A program made the position numbers and the translations under genes. Below, piece by piece: positions 51,917 to 62,554 of a stretch of DNA of 64,000 nt; positions within the stretch are counted from its first letter, which is position 1, and each line of letters opens with the position of its first letter. The stretch is from positions 23,870,001-23,934,000 of the forward strand of contig CM060731.1 of NCBI GenBank assembly GCA_030704615.1, given 5' to 3'. The DNA comes from Takakia lepidozioides. Its lineage: Eukaryota; Streptophyta; Takakiopsida; Takakiales; Takakiaceae. The notes below the pieces were generated by a model that saw only the letters and a program-made list of their open reading frames with translations, searched no databases and was not told the origin of the DNA.

Positions 51917-52640
51917 CGAATAGCGTTGATTTCTGCTTCGGCATCGTCCACAATGAAGGCATTGGGTCGCCAACTCGGCAAATCTGCGAGGAGTGAATCG
52001 CGCAAGGCTCTCACCCACGGAACCAGGTCTCTTGTCCGATCCCTCGCGGATAGGATATAGGCAACTGGTATACCGTTCAACCACTCGTCGAAGACCATCA
52101 ACGTGTACAATGGGAACTGTTGGAATGCATAATGTAAGATGGTCAGAGCATGCAAATTCCGCTCAGTTCTGCACGAGAAGACTTCATAAGAGTGATGAGG
52201 TCTGTTTGGTTCACAATGGGTCTGCCTCTCGGTCTTCCGCAATGTACACAACCCTAAACATACAGAAAGGGTCAGCACACCAAATATTATGTGAATGTTG
52301 CATGGTACTATGCTATCATGCTCGTACAAGTCCATGGAATCGTTCGAATAGTACCTTGTCATGATTTGTCCCAAAGGTTGCATCATATGCAACGATACGG
52401 TCATGTCCTAGTTCCAGCATTCATCGTTTCTGCCACGGAGTCTATATGCCAATAGTGAATGTCAAATCTCCATCAAAATGCTCGAATGTTGGCTCTAATT
52501 TCTCCTCTTGATAGAAAAAAACGGACGCAGGATTCTGGTCTCTCCACATGCGCACACTCTCTGCATCATCGGCGTGCTTTTTGAAGGTTTGCCACGCACG
52601 TTTCTTGGCAAGGATATGGGAGACCTCATGTAGTGTAGAG
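51917..52640 (-). pseudogene. MULE transposase, N-terminal/DDE half, inverted and nonsense-mutated
   Basis: Minus-strand exons 52640-52355 and 52116-51917, joined in frame. The first reads ILAKKRAWQTFKKHADDAES, FFYQEEK, then GHDRIVAYDATFGTNHDK; the second continues FPLYTLMVFDEWLNGIPVAY and WRPNAFIVDDAEAEINAI. I recall this as the conserved front of plant SWIM-type MULE transposases; the Asp in YDATFGT and the Asp pair in FIVDDAEAE are candidate DDE residues. A TAG at 52444-52442 replaces the Gln expected in GIQTPWQ, and a TGA follows at 52423-52421. The exon ends in a good donor (TTCG|GTAAGT) leading left, away from the SWIM half. The beginning of the protein is missing. Confidence 0.82.
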
Positions 52641-53743
52641 GGGGACCACGCAACGAGAAAAGAGCGCTTCGGTGGGTTGCAAGGAGAATCCCTCGTATGA
52701 GGTCAAAATACCCAAAAAGACATGAATTTCTAGACTATATCGAACAGTACTAGAAGCCCAAAATAGCAATGTGGTATACAGCAGCCCGCCATGTCCCTCA
52801 TGCGAGCCAAGACACAAACGCAAGCATTGAGGCATACCATGGAAATCTGAAGGCAAGACTTGCCATGGGGAAAGGCAAGATGAGTGGTCGTAGAGTGGAC
52901 TGGCTTATATGGGAACTCACTGGCCGTGTGCTAACACACTACTGGTACGCAATCCATTTGAAGACCCACGGGTACATAAGAAATGACAAACACGAAAAGT
53001 ACATATCCAGTTCTATACTTGCGGCACGAGACATTCCTGCTGAGAGTGTTACTCTTCCCTTGGGTCCTGGTGAACCAGCCTACGTTCTCAGCAACAACCA
53101 CCCCGGCACAACATACATTGTTTACAATCCTGATTGCGATTGGGGTTGTTGCACGTGCCCATGGGCAATGAAGGGAAACTTATGCAAGCATCAGGTCCGT
53201 GTCCTGAAGATGCTTCACCCTGACCTGCAGGATGGCCTCCTTGTGCGCGCTTGTGGCACGGCGCTGGGAACCATTCATGGAGGATTACCTAACTTGCTCT
53301 TGGGCAATGGTGCCGGCGGCAACGACGAATCCAATCAGTTCATGGAAAGACATCCTCCGGACGACTTTCCCTACGACGAGGCACCTCTGGAGGTCTCAGC
53401 CTCATTGGAACAAGAATTCGCGGACGTACTTTGCATTGTAGGTGATGACAAATACCTGGAGGCATCTGCTCTTCATATGTGCAAAGGGCAGCTCGTTGAT
53501 ATCCTGGCGAAAAGTGCGGCTGGAATGTTGCACCCTGCGGCAGCGAAGGCTTTCCGTCCTCTGAACGACAACAACAACATGTCTCTGAAAAGGAGACGAG
53601 ATTTCGTGGAAGTCTGGAAAACCCGGCCTAGGGTTTTGCGGAGAACCAGCAAGAGGGTGTCTGCACCTGCACCTGCAGCACATATATACTCGAAAATTCG
53701 CAAGGTTTCAGGTCGTGTAGATGTCACGAAGAAGACAATATAA
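52640..53743 (+). pseudogene. MULE transposase, C-terminal SWIM zinc-finger half
   Basis: From 52754 the frame reads PKIAMWYTAARHVPHASQDT, EAYHGNLKARL, RRVDWLIWELTG and then the SWIM finger CTCPWAMKGNLCKH (CxC-x8-CxH, about 53149-53190), followed by a less conserved acidic and basic tail to the TAA at 53741-53743. The same frame continues upstream to about 52640 (RRIPRMRSKYPKRHEFLDYI) but is broken by TAG at 52751-52753, where related proteins have Trp or a neighbouring residue; that triplet could instead be a splice acceptor. The half lies head to head with the DDE half. The SWIM ligands are intact. Confidence 0.82.
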
Positions 53744-53957
53744 GTCTGCAATGCCTCGAAAAGAGACAAGGTTTCACGTCGTGTAGGTGTCACGGAGAAG
53801 ACAATATAAGTCTACAATTCCTCGAAAAGAGACAAGGTTTCATGTCGTGTAGGTGTCACGAAGAAGACAATATAAGTCTGCAATTCCTCGAAAAGAGACA
53901 AGGTTTCATGTCGTGTACGTGTCACGAAGAAGACAATATAAGTCTGCAATTCTTCTG
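53698..53957 (+). repeat. 66-bp tandem repeat, almost four copies
   Basis: CAAGGTTTCA starts at 53701, 53767, 53833 and 53899, a strict 66-base period. Each unit holds GTCACGAAGAAGACAATATAAGTCT. The first unit contains the last residues and the TAA of the SWIM half; the rest are in its 3' flank. Confidence 0.92.
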
Positions 53958-54485
53958 GTAGCATTGTCCCTTTCTGAAATACAAGTCCGCAATGGACTAA
54001 TGCACAGTCTCCCAACGGACTCCTCCAGTCTCCCAACTAATTCCCACACAGTCTCCCAAGCATAGTCTCCCAACGGACTCACGCATAGTCTCCCAACAGA
54101 GTCACAGTCAACAGACTGCGAGTGCCAGTAAGTCAGTCTGCTGCCCACTCCAAAACTCTGCTCACCACACTTCCACCTCATCCCTGCAACTTATGCCAAT
54201 CCAGCGTCCCAGCGGACTCATGGACATGGTGCCTCCCAGACTAGGTACCACACCCAGCAGTCCTAGCCTCGGCAGCGTACTGCTCGCACATTCAAGCTCA
54301 GCAGACTCGGGTGCCCAGTGCATGGAAAATTTGACACCATTGTGTCCATTGAGTTTAGTGACAACATTACAAAACATGCCAGCACCCACAGTACACAAAA
54401 GTGCTCATCACCACTGGAATAGTAAGCGAAAAGACTCGCATTTTTTATTTCGGTACATAGACTTCACATGACAAGTACATCATAC

Positions 54486-54909
54486 TCATGAGAGCAGTTT
54501 CTCTACATTGTCCAACCCCCGCACGATATACTGGGCACACTGCATTCGCTGCCCAAGTGCAAACTTGAAAGAAAACCAGTCCTTCGTGAAAGGTGTTCCT
54601 CTCTCTGGCTTTGCAGTCTTGGAGACATTTGCTCTGACTTTTATCCACTCATAAAACACTTGAATGAATGACATGACGTAAAAACCACACTCCCAGCTGA
54701 ATGGTTGCTGGGGCACATCAGGCGCGTGGAACTGAAATGCTTGGACAATCTCATGCCACTCTGGTGAGTCCATCGAGTACCCTAAGCACTGCGCATGAAG
54801 CTTCCGAATCCACCCTAGAACAATGGGACATTTATGCAAGTCCCTGATAGAGTTCAGGTGAGTGTAACAGCCCTTGCGGAGGTCGATGATACAAACACTC
54901 CAGTGCCCC
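54486..54909 (-). CDS. Last exon: Ulp1-like catalytic His, Gln and Cys
   Basis: Begins after the acceptor TTGCAG at 54910 and supplies GHWSVCIIDLRKG (catalytic His codon 54905-54903). About 70 residues later comes PQQPFSWECGFYV. Spacing and order agree with the C-terminal part of C48 proteases. The Asp of the triad should follow the His in INSIRD-like text (LNSIRDLHK), which is plausible but not proven. The exon ends VEKLLS and a stop. Confidence 0.78.
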
Positions 54910-57900
54910 CTGCAATGGTATCAAACAACATGGTGTCATTGCACAATCATGATGGGCAGACTCATCAAACTGACAGTCAGCAGACCGACCACTCAACAGA
55001 CTCAGCACTCAGCAGACTCAATCTTCAAACCTAGTCCACTGCACAAATACAGAGGTCAACTTAATCGCTCAGAGTCAAGACGACACTGCGAAACCAGACT
55101 ATGACTCAGGAGACAGTCTCAGCAGACTCAGAAGAGTTCTTACTCGTCCCCAATTGGCACCAAAATGAAATCGCACTCTTTCAAGTCCTTGCCCAGTCGT
55201 TCAGTGCTGAGGCAACCTTTCAAGACCTCCAGAAGGCTTTCATGTTGCCCCACCCCCAATGACTTCAACACCGTCCACGTCGACGTTGGAAGAACAACAA
55301 TAGTGTTGGTGAACGCAGCCTCAACCGACTTCTCATAGAATCGACACCACAGCTCTAGGAGTCTATCTGTGCACTCCGACTCAACCTTCTGGACCGCCTT
55401 TATGTCATCCGGCGACAGTCCGCATTCAAACCGTGGGTCCCCTTCAAAAAACATCAGCATGGAATTACCCGCCTTCACGTGCAGAGCATGTGCTTTGCCA
55501 AACCGAGCACCCATCCTGCACAGAGCAGACCATCCTTCGGGAAGCCTCATGTACTGAACAGACTGACGTCAACATGGTACCAAACACTCTACAGGCTGAA
55601 CAATTCATCAGACTGACAAGACTAACCACAACAGACAATGATGAAACCAACAGCAGACTGACCAGCGTGCAGACTGACCACAACAGACCGCAAAGCACTT
55701 AACGACAAAGACAGACGAGGAGACTGAGCACAGTACTCACCTGTGCTGCTCCAGGAAACGACCCACATCTTTGTCCATGTCCAAGGCCAGCTTGCGGTTC
55801 TTGTTCATAAAGACGCCAGACTTTTTCTTCGCCGGTCTCTTGGTACTCGGACCCTCCTCGACCTCCTCAGCATGGTCCACGACAGTCCGCTTCTTGGCTT
55901 TGCCTCTCCCCTGGGAAGCAGGGACAGCTGTAGGCGGGCTGGATAGAGCAGACAAACGCAGCGCTGCCGCCCTACTTCGCAACAGAGGCTGGTCAGCAGG
56001 TTTGTTTACACTTGCTGGACCTGTCTTTGCAGCTTCGTGGGTCGCATGCGTAGAACTGACCCGCGCATCGGGGGGCGTGCTCACCCCCACACCTTTGATC
56101 GATCCCACATTTGCAGCATGAGCGGAAGATGTCATGTCCTCAGAAGTAGACAGTCTGCCGACGGAGGGACGAACATCCTGTGAGGATACCGAGCAAAATG
56201 TCGAATTAGCCCAATTTCACAATGTGCTAAAACATAAACAACAGTGCTGAAAGAGGAAATGGCACAACCTGCCCAAGGGGTGAGGGAGCAGACTCCATGT
56301 AATCCAGCGCTATACCAGACGGTGTTTGCGCCGCATGTGGTTCCTTGTCAGTGTGTCTGCCAGCATGTTCAGTCTGTTGCTCAATGTGGGCAGTGTGCTC
56401 GGCCGTTGGTTCTTCGTCAGTCCTTTCGTCTGTGAACTGTGCAGTCTGCTGGCAACTCTGCGGTTCAGTCTCTTCCTCAATGTGGGCAATGTGCTCGGTG
56501 GCAGGTTGGTCGTCAGTCCTTCCTTCTGTGAAGTGTGCAGTGTGCTGGTCAGGCCGTGCAATCTGAACTGTGTAGTCAGAGCTGAGCTGTGCAGTCTGCC
56601 GCTCCGAGCCATCCTGGTCAGTCCTTCCATCTGTGACCTGTGCAGTCTGCTGGTTAGTCTGCGGTTCGGTCTGCTCATCAATGAAGACAGTATGCTGCCC
56701 CGCCACAGGTTGCTCGGCAGTCCTTCCATGTGTCCACTGTTCAGTGTGCTGGTCAGTCTGGTGGACAGCCGGCTGGGTGTTCGGATCTCCATGGACTTGG
56801 GAAACATCAAGAACATGTATGGAAGACCCACCGGCAATTGCTTCCTCAGACTCTTCTGTAAGATCTATGATACGGTTTTGCGTTCCCAGATTGAGTTCGG
56901 TCATCACGTAAGACTCATCTATGGCTTTCGCCACTGAGCGCACGAAAACGGGACTAACCTGGAAGGTCATAGAAGGCAGGCCACGGGGAGCTGGATAAGA
57001 ATGCTTTACCGGTGACCTGATGACGTCGTCAGTGAATGTGCCTGGGGGGAAAGTGGACTCGGTCAAAACACTCATACTGGCAGATCCAAAAACATGTTGT
57101 TGGGAACTCAGCAAAAATTCGTCCACAGGGTCCCGGTGAGGCCAGTGCATCCGAGTCTATTGCACAATCCAGGGAACAGACTGGCTGTTAGTCTCCTGGA
57201 TAGTCTGCTTGGCCATCTGCTGAGTGGGTTCGCCAGTGTGCTGCACAGTCTGCTGAGGGGCAATCTGCTGGCTGGATTTGTCGGTGTGCTGCACGGTCTG
57301 CTGAGGGGCAATCTGCTGGCTGGATTCGTCGGTCTGCTGTACAGTTTGCTGAGGGGCAGTCTGGTGGCCATGTTCGCTGGTCTGCTCGGCTGAAGGGCAG
57401 TCTGTTGGTTGGTCTGTTCTCCGGTCTGCTGCAAAGTCTGCAAAGTTCGCTGCCCGCTCAGTACTGTTTGCACATACTGAGTATGTGTGTGCGGGGCAGT
57501 CTGCTGGGAGTGATCCGGCCTATTACCCGGGACGGTCTGGTGCACATGCTCGGTCTCCAGCACTTGGGCAGTCTGCCCACATGTGTCGTGGGGAATATGT
57601 TGTTCGACATTCTTGTGGCCAGTCTGCTGGACAGTCTCCCGAACTCCTTGTAAAGCCAGGACAAGGTCCTTGCACCTCTGGCAAAAGAGTCGAAAGCAGC
57701 CTGCACTTGCTTGTCTCCCAGATCAACTCGCCCTGCAACACATGTTTATGCAAATGTGAACTTGTAAAAAAATTGGCAAAAGAAATTGAGCTGAAACACG
57801 AAAGTTGCCCATAACATTTTACCTTCCAAGAGATTTCCGACGAGGCCAATGTCCTTGATTTGCCGGCACAGGCATGCTCCATCGAGATGAGCAATGGCGC

Positions 57901-60240
57901 CGATGCGGTCTTCAGTTGGGATCCCACACCACATGACTTTGAAGACATTGGGATTCTGCAAAACAATGTCGAATACTGCTCGCTCCATCACCAATGCAAA
58001 CCAGTGCAATGCGTCATCCACCACAAACTTCTGTGAATGGTCTGTTCCATGGAGTAAGTCCATCCTCAAACTATGCAGATCCTTCATCAACTTGTTGTAT
58101 GAGCGGAAATTGCCAAATTGCATCCATCTGTGTTGTAGGAAGGAAGCTGCCATGCGCTCAAAGTCCTCCTCAGTCAATCCGAACAAGTGTTTTCTTTGCA
58201 CCCCAAAGGTTGGATGTGCCATAGGCATATGTCTGAGGTCTTCAGGCCGTGGGTCATCCATGAGAATCAGCTGCACAAGTAGAGGCGACGCATTTTGGTC
58301 GCTTGTGGCTTCAATGGCAACAGCAGAGGCGGCTTCTAGAACATGGTTGGCTTCCTCAATAGAAAACTCCATGGAATAATGAAAGGGTACAAATGACCAC
58401 CGGCGGTCCGCAACAATCCGGTGGAGCTCATTATGCCAATCCAAATGGGGATTAATTTCTCTCACCCTAAGCTGGGGAAGTGTGAGGTCTTCAGCTCCGG
58501 GTCGAATTACCGGTGATAACGATCGCCAAACTGCAAAAAACGTCGTGCTATGTGAAAGAAAGGCAGCCTGCTGGTCAGTCTGCTGGTCCGCAGTCTGTTG
58601 GATGACAGGACTTCCCATTGGCATGGGCTGCATGATGGGCTTCTGGAGAGGAGTCTGCAAGATGACAGGCTGCTCGTTGGGAGTCTGCTCTGTTGGAGTC
58701 TGCTGGATGACAGGCTGCTGAACGGGAGTTTGCTGGATGACGGCCTGCTAAATGGGAGTCTGCTGGATGGCAGACTCGGCTGTCCCAGACGCAGTCCCCC
58801 CCGACGCGTCTTCAATATGTAATGCCGCTATAGCAGCAGATGACCCAGGATACTTCAATAATATGTACTCTCGCACGCGGTCCACTTCCGCACGCACTGC
58901 AGTCGCTTGTAAAGGAGCATCATTGCTAGGTATCCGCCAAGTCTGAATGGCCCTACGAATAGAAACACGTTCATCCTGGTACACGGCAGAGAACTTCGAC
59001 GAACATGGACGTGGACTCTATATTCACCTCATGCAGCGGACTGGACTCACAGACCAGCAGACTGTAACGTGCGTACGTAGGGTGGAGGCAACTAGTAGAC
59101 TATACCAGTGGACTGGACCAGCAGACTGACAAACGGACTCAGTAAGTAATGCAGCGATATAAAACAGACTAACTGACGAGCGGACTGAGCCAGCGGACTG
59201 AGGAGAGAACGCAGGGGACTGACCAGACTGAATAGGCAACGTGACCCCGATGATGGACTCAAACAGCACAGAGAACAGACTGGGCGGTCAGACTGACCAT
59301 TACCTCCTCTACTTCATCATCGTCATCTTCATCTTCAAAGCTGTTCAACCAGTTCTGTTCCGCCTGTCGGATTAATGTGCGTAGCAGACCTGACTGGGCA
59401 ACTCTGTAGAAATAACGGAAGAAGTCTGGATCCCCAATTGGTGGGCACTCTGGTGGGAAAAGCCCAAAGTCAACGAGGCACAATGTGCCAGGGCAGACTG
59501 GCCCTTCAGTGCTCTGTTGAGTTTTTGGTTTTGACCCTAAACCGATGGCATGGGTCGCGATATTTGTGTGAGTCTGCTGCCGAGTCTGGTCCACTGGACT
59601 TGTCACCCCTTCCAGGCCCTGAGCAGATTCACTTTCAGTATCAGTACTGATGGTGTGGGTCTGCCGCCCAGGACGGGGTTCAGTCTGTTGTGTGGATTTT
59701 GCCCTTGCCTCGCGAGCAGACCTTGCAGCCTTCTCCTTTTTTTGCCTCTCCCTTTTTTGGGCCCCATCACTCAGTTTACGTTTTCTGGGAGCGTCCAGCG
59801 TTCCCTGCACTTGCAAATCCTCCATTGACGGGCCACCACAATGGACGCCATACCGTGCGCGCACTTCGTCTAATTCCAAAGTGCGGGGGTCAAGCACTGA
59901 TCCGCGCAAGGGCCTCTTTGACAATCGACATTTCTTTCAGTATCGGCCAAGGCTTGAAATCCCGTGGAATCATTGCAACAATCTCCTTGCAACCCGTGTC
60001 AACACAATGCCGATTTAGTTGGATTTTGTCCTTGATTACCTCTTCACAGAAGGGACAGAAGAGCTTGTCCTTCTGCCAATTCGAGTTTTTGGGCTTCCGG
60101 GCGCGGAGGTCTACAAATGCTTCCACTATTTTATGATCAAACTCGTCTGGTGAGTACCAGTACCTTTGCTCATTCTTCAGTCTGGTTTGGTGCACAAAAT
60201 CCAACCAGTCCGCTTCACCTTTTTCACAAGCATCCTCCAT
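54486..60240 (-). CDS. MULE-borne multi-exon gene ending in a Ulp1/C48 cysteine protease domain
   Basis: Exons supported on the minus strand: zinc-finger exon from the ATG at 60240; 59924-about 59311; about 58984-58748; 58660-about 57825; a Gln/Thr-rich stretch about 57727-57160; about 57156-56269; 56177-55741; 55545-55144; 54909-54486. The last four junctions keep one frame: PLGQ|DVRPSVG, LEQHR|LPEGW, IGDE|GHWSV. C48 proteases cut SUMO or related modifiers. The joined end reads DFILVPIGDEGHWSVCIID, with the catalytic His, then PQQPFSWECGFYVMSF with the oxyanion Gln and catalytic Cys (codon 54689-54687). Phases between the first exons are not all solved, including a frame shift at 59890-59924, so a frameshift mutation there is possible. 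Confidence 0.68.
57825..58660 (-). CDS. Central exon of the MULE protease gene, unknown conserved-looking domain
   Basis: After a Gln-rich start (QQTADQQTDQQ) the exon encodes about 220 residues of ordinary globular composition, including WSFVPFHYSMEF, LVQLILMDDPRPEDLRHMP and RWMQFGNFRSYNKLMKDLHS. It ends GLVGNLLEG at a GTAAAATG donor. I do not recognise the fold. Its low-complexity-free character suggests it is under constraint, unlike the flanking Gln/Thr-rich parts. Confidence 0.55.
59890..60240 (-). CDS. First exon of the MULE protease gene, Cys/His zinc-finger module
   Basis: The ATG at 60240 opens MEDACEKGEADWLDFVHQ. A finger-like block follows: KLFCPFCEEVIKDKIQLNRH with a downstream CVDTGCKE, a C-x2-C and H/C arrangement like BED or C2H2 DNA-binding fingers of transposon proteins. 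The frame closes at 59890, and coding text continues in another phase from about 59924, so either a small intron or a frame shift separates them. A longer upstream Met would add a hydrophobic stretch; I prefer the downstream ATG. Confidence 0.5.
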   Translation of the reverse strand: MEDACEKGEADWLDFVHQTRLKNEQRYWYSPDEFDHKIVEAFVDLRARKPKNSNWQKDKLFCPFCEEVIKDKIQLNRHCVDTGCKEIVAMIPRDFKPWPILKEMSIVKEALARISA

Positions 60241-60862
60241 CGCTGCAGAATGAAACGAAGGTGCAAGGACAATGAGCGACAGAGCGACAGATAGGAGTCC
60301 TATGAAAAGACTCACCCTAAGCAAGAAGAGGACACAGAATGGAATGGAAACACCGTAGCAAGTGAGAACCTCACCGAGCCGATGAACTTCGAGTTGTTAC
60401 GAAGGCGAGCGTGTTTGCGACGCTTCGCGGCTCACCGCGACTCTCCACACCTGGGGAAGAACGGTCGTCTTTCGTTACGGTGATGGAAACGCAAAGAGGA
60501 AAACAAAGCAGTGCAAAACTGTGCGAAGAAACATGCGCGAAGAGAATGGAGAAAATAGAAGTGGAAGGGGGAAAGCGGGCATGGTACTGCCAACGTGACG
60601 CGATTTCACAGGTGCCAACTATCCGCCGTCATCGCATTGAATACGTCCACCGAACGAACGGATCGTACTAAATTCATCCATGCTCCTCGCAAGTGCAGCA
60701 GACTCATTTTCCATCGGGCCGAGAGTCCACCGGACCGCCAGTCCAGCGGACTATTCGCTTTGCTGAGGCGAAGCGGCTTCATATTGGAGGCACTTCACTG
60801 CCAGCGGAATGAAGACAAAAGAGAGTAAGGGGAGAACAGGAAAGTCGAACACACCCATTGCG

Positions 60863-61810
60863 AACAGACTCGCGGCACAACAGACTGATGCATGCACAGT
60901 CCAATAGACTGATATCCATAGAGGAGAACTATCCAGCAGACGGACGTTTCGCCAGACTGGTGGGAGAACAAGCCAAAAGACTGACCGGAGGGAAAATAAG
61001 AAGTCAAACAGACTTAGTGCAACAGACTTCCGACACAACAGACTGACAAATTCACAAGTGCAACAGACTGATATCCCAACAGACGGACTTCCAGCAGACC
61101 GCCTCCAAACTGACTGTTATGCACGTGATAAGGGGAATATCCGGAGCACTGACGGGCCAGTGGACCCACTGTGAACAGACTTGCGACACAACACACTGAT
61201 GCATGCACAGTCCAACAGACTGATATCCATAGATGAGAACTGTCCAACAGACGGACGTTTCGCCAGACTGGCGGGAGAACAAGCCAAAAGACTGACCGGA
61301 GGAAAAATAAGAAGTCAAACAGACTTAGTGCAACAGACTTCCGATACAACAGACTGACAAATTCACAAGTGCAACAGACTGATATCCCAACATACGGACT
61401 TCCAGCATACCGCCTCCAAACTGACTGTTATGCACGCGATAAGGGGAATATCCGGAACACTGACGGGCCAGCGGACCCGCTGTGAACAAACTCACGAAAC
61501 AACAGACTGATGTATGCACAGTCCAACAGACTGATATCCATAGAAGAGAACTGTCCAGCAGACGGACGTTCCGCCAGACTGGCGGGAGAACAAGCCAAAA
61601 GACTGACCGGAGGGAAAATAAGAAGTCAAACAGACTTAGTGCAACAGACTTCCGACACAACAGACTGACAAATTCACAAGTGCAACAGACTGATATCCCA
61701 ACAGACGGACTTCCAGCAGACCACCTCCAAACTGACTGTTATGCATGCGATAAGGGGAATATCCGGAGCACTGACGGGCCAGCGGACCCACTGTGAACAG
61801 ACTCGCGACA
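60863..61810 (+). repeat. 311-bp tandem repeat, about three copies
   Basis: TGATGCATGCACAGTCCAA-like text occurs at 60886, 61197 and 61508, an exact 311-base period. Units contain many CAGACTGA motifs and end GGGCCAGYGGACCC. The array lies upstream of the protease gene's first exon, between it and the right TIR. Confidence 0.92.
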
Positions 61811-62554
61811 CAACGAACCTCAAACATCCACGCGCATTTGCAGATGCAATTGTCTCAGACATCTCCCGTCGTGGCTCAGACATCTACATTCAGCAGGTGC
61901 GTGTGGATGTTTGAGGACCTTACGACTGGATGGTGTTCCGTGACGACTCGAATTGCTTTTTTGTGCTGCCATCCCTTATATAATACTATGTGGATCCATC
62001 ACAAAGCTGGGTTTCTTCATATTCTCCACCCTTTTCCACAACTTATGCACGACGGATGTAAGCCGCTATACTTGGTCACATAAACAGTCCCATCGTCCGA
62101 TACGAAATCTGCAATACACGCCCCCATGTGCATACGCTTCCACCATTTTCGCGCCCATGTTACCCATGGGTTCCTTTAACGAACTAAACTTGTGAAGGCT
62201 CTCATGAGGGATGCAGTACGAAGGGGCTAAACGTATCATGACGGATCACAAGCAGAGGACGTTATCGACGACAGATGTCCGCATTTTCCATATTTATGAC
62301 ATAGAACCAAACCATAAAACGAAGGTTCCCGAAAGCACAACAAAAAGGCAAAAATAGTGGAAGCATATGCACGATGGTGGCTGTAGTGCCCAGACAGTCC
62401 TCTCATGTTCAAGCACACGCTTCATCATCATCATGAACATCGCGCGCAAAAGAGGAACAGTCGCGTGCATGGAAACGCCTACCGCAACATCGGACAACAA
62501 ACAGCCGTCAAAAGAGAGCGGCCGGGATTTGGTGGGAAGATCACTGTCATTTTC

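Noticed and set aside
60240-60324. Signal-peptide-like start (MLRVSLFIGLLSVAL) for the MULE protease gene
   Set aside because: A secreted start makes no sense for a nuclear zinc-finger protein; the next Met (MEDACEKG) is a better start.
60863-61810. Possible CRISPR-like array
   Set aside because: Units of 311 bp are repeated whole; there are no short repeats with unique spacers, and the genome is a plant's.
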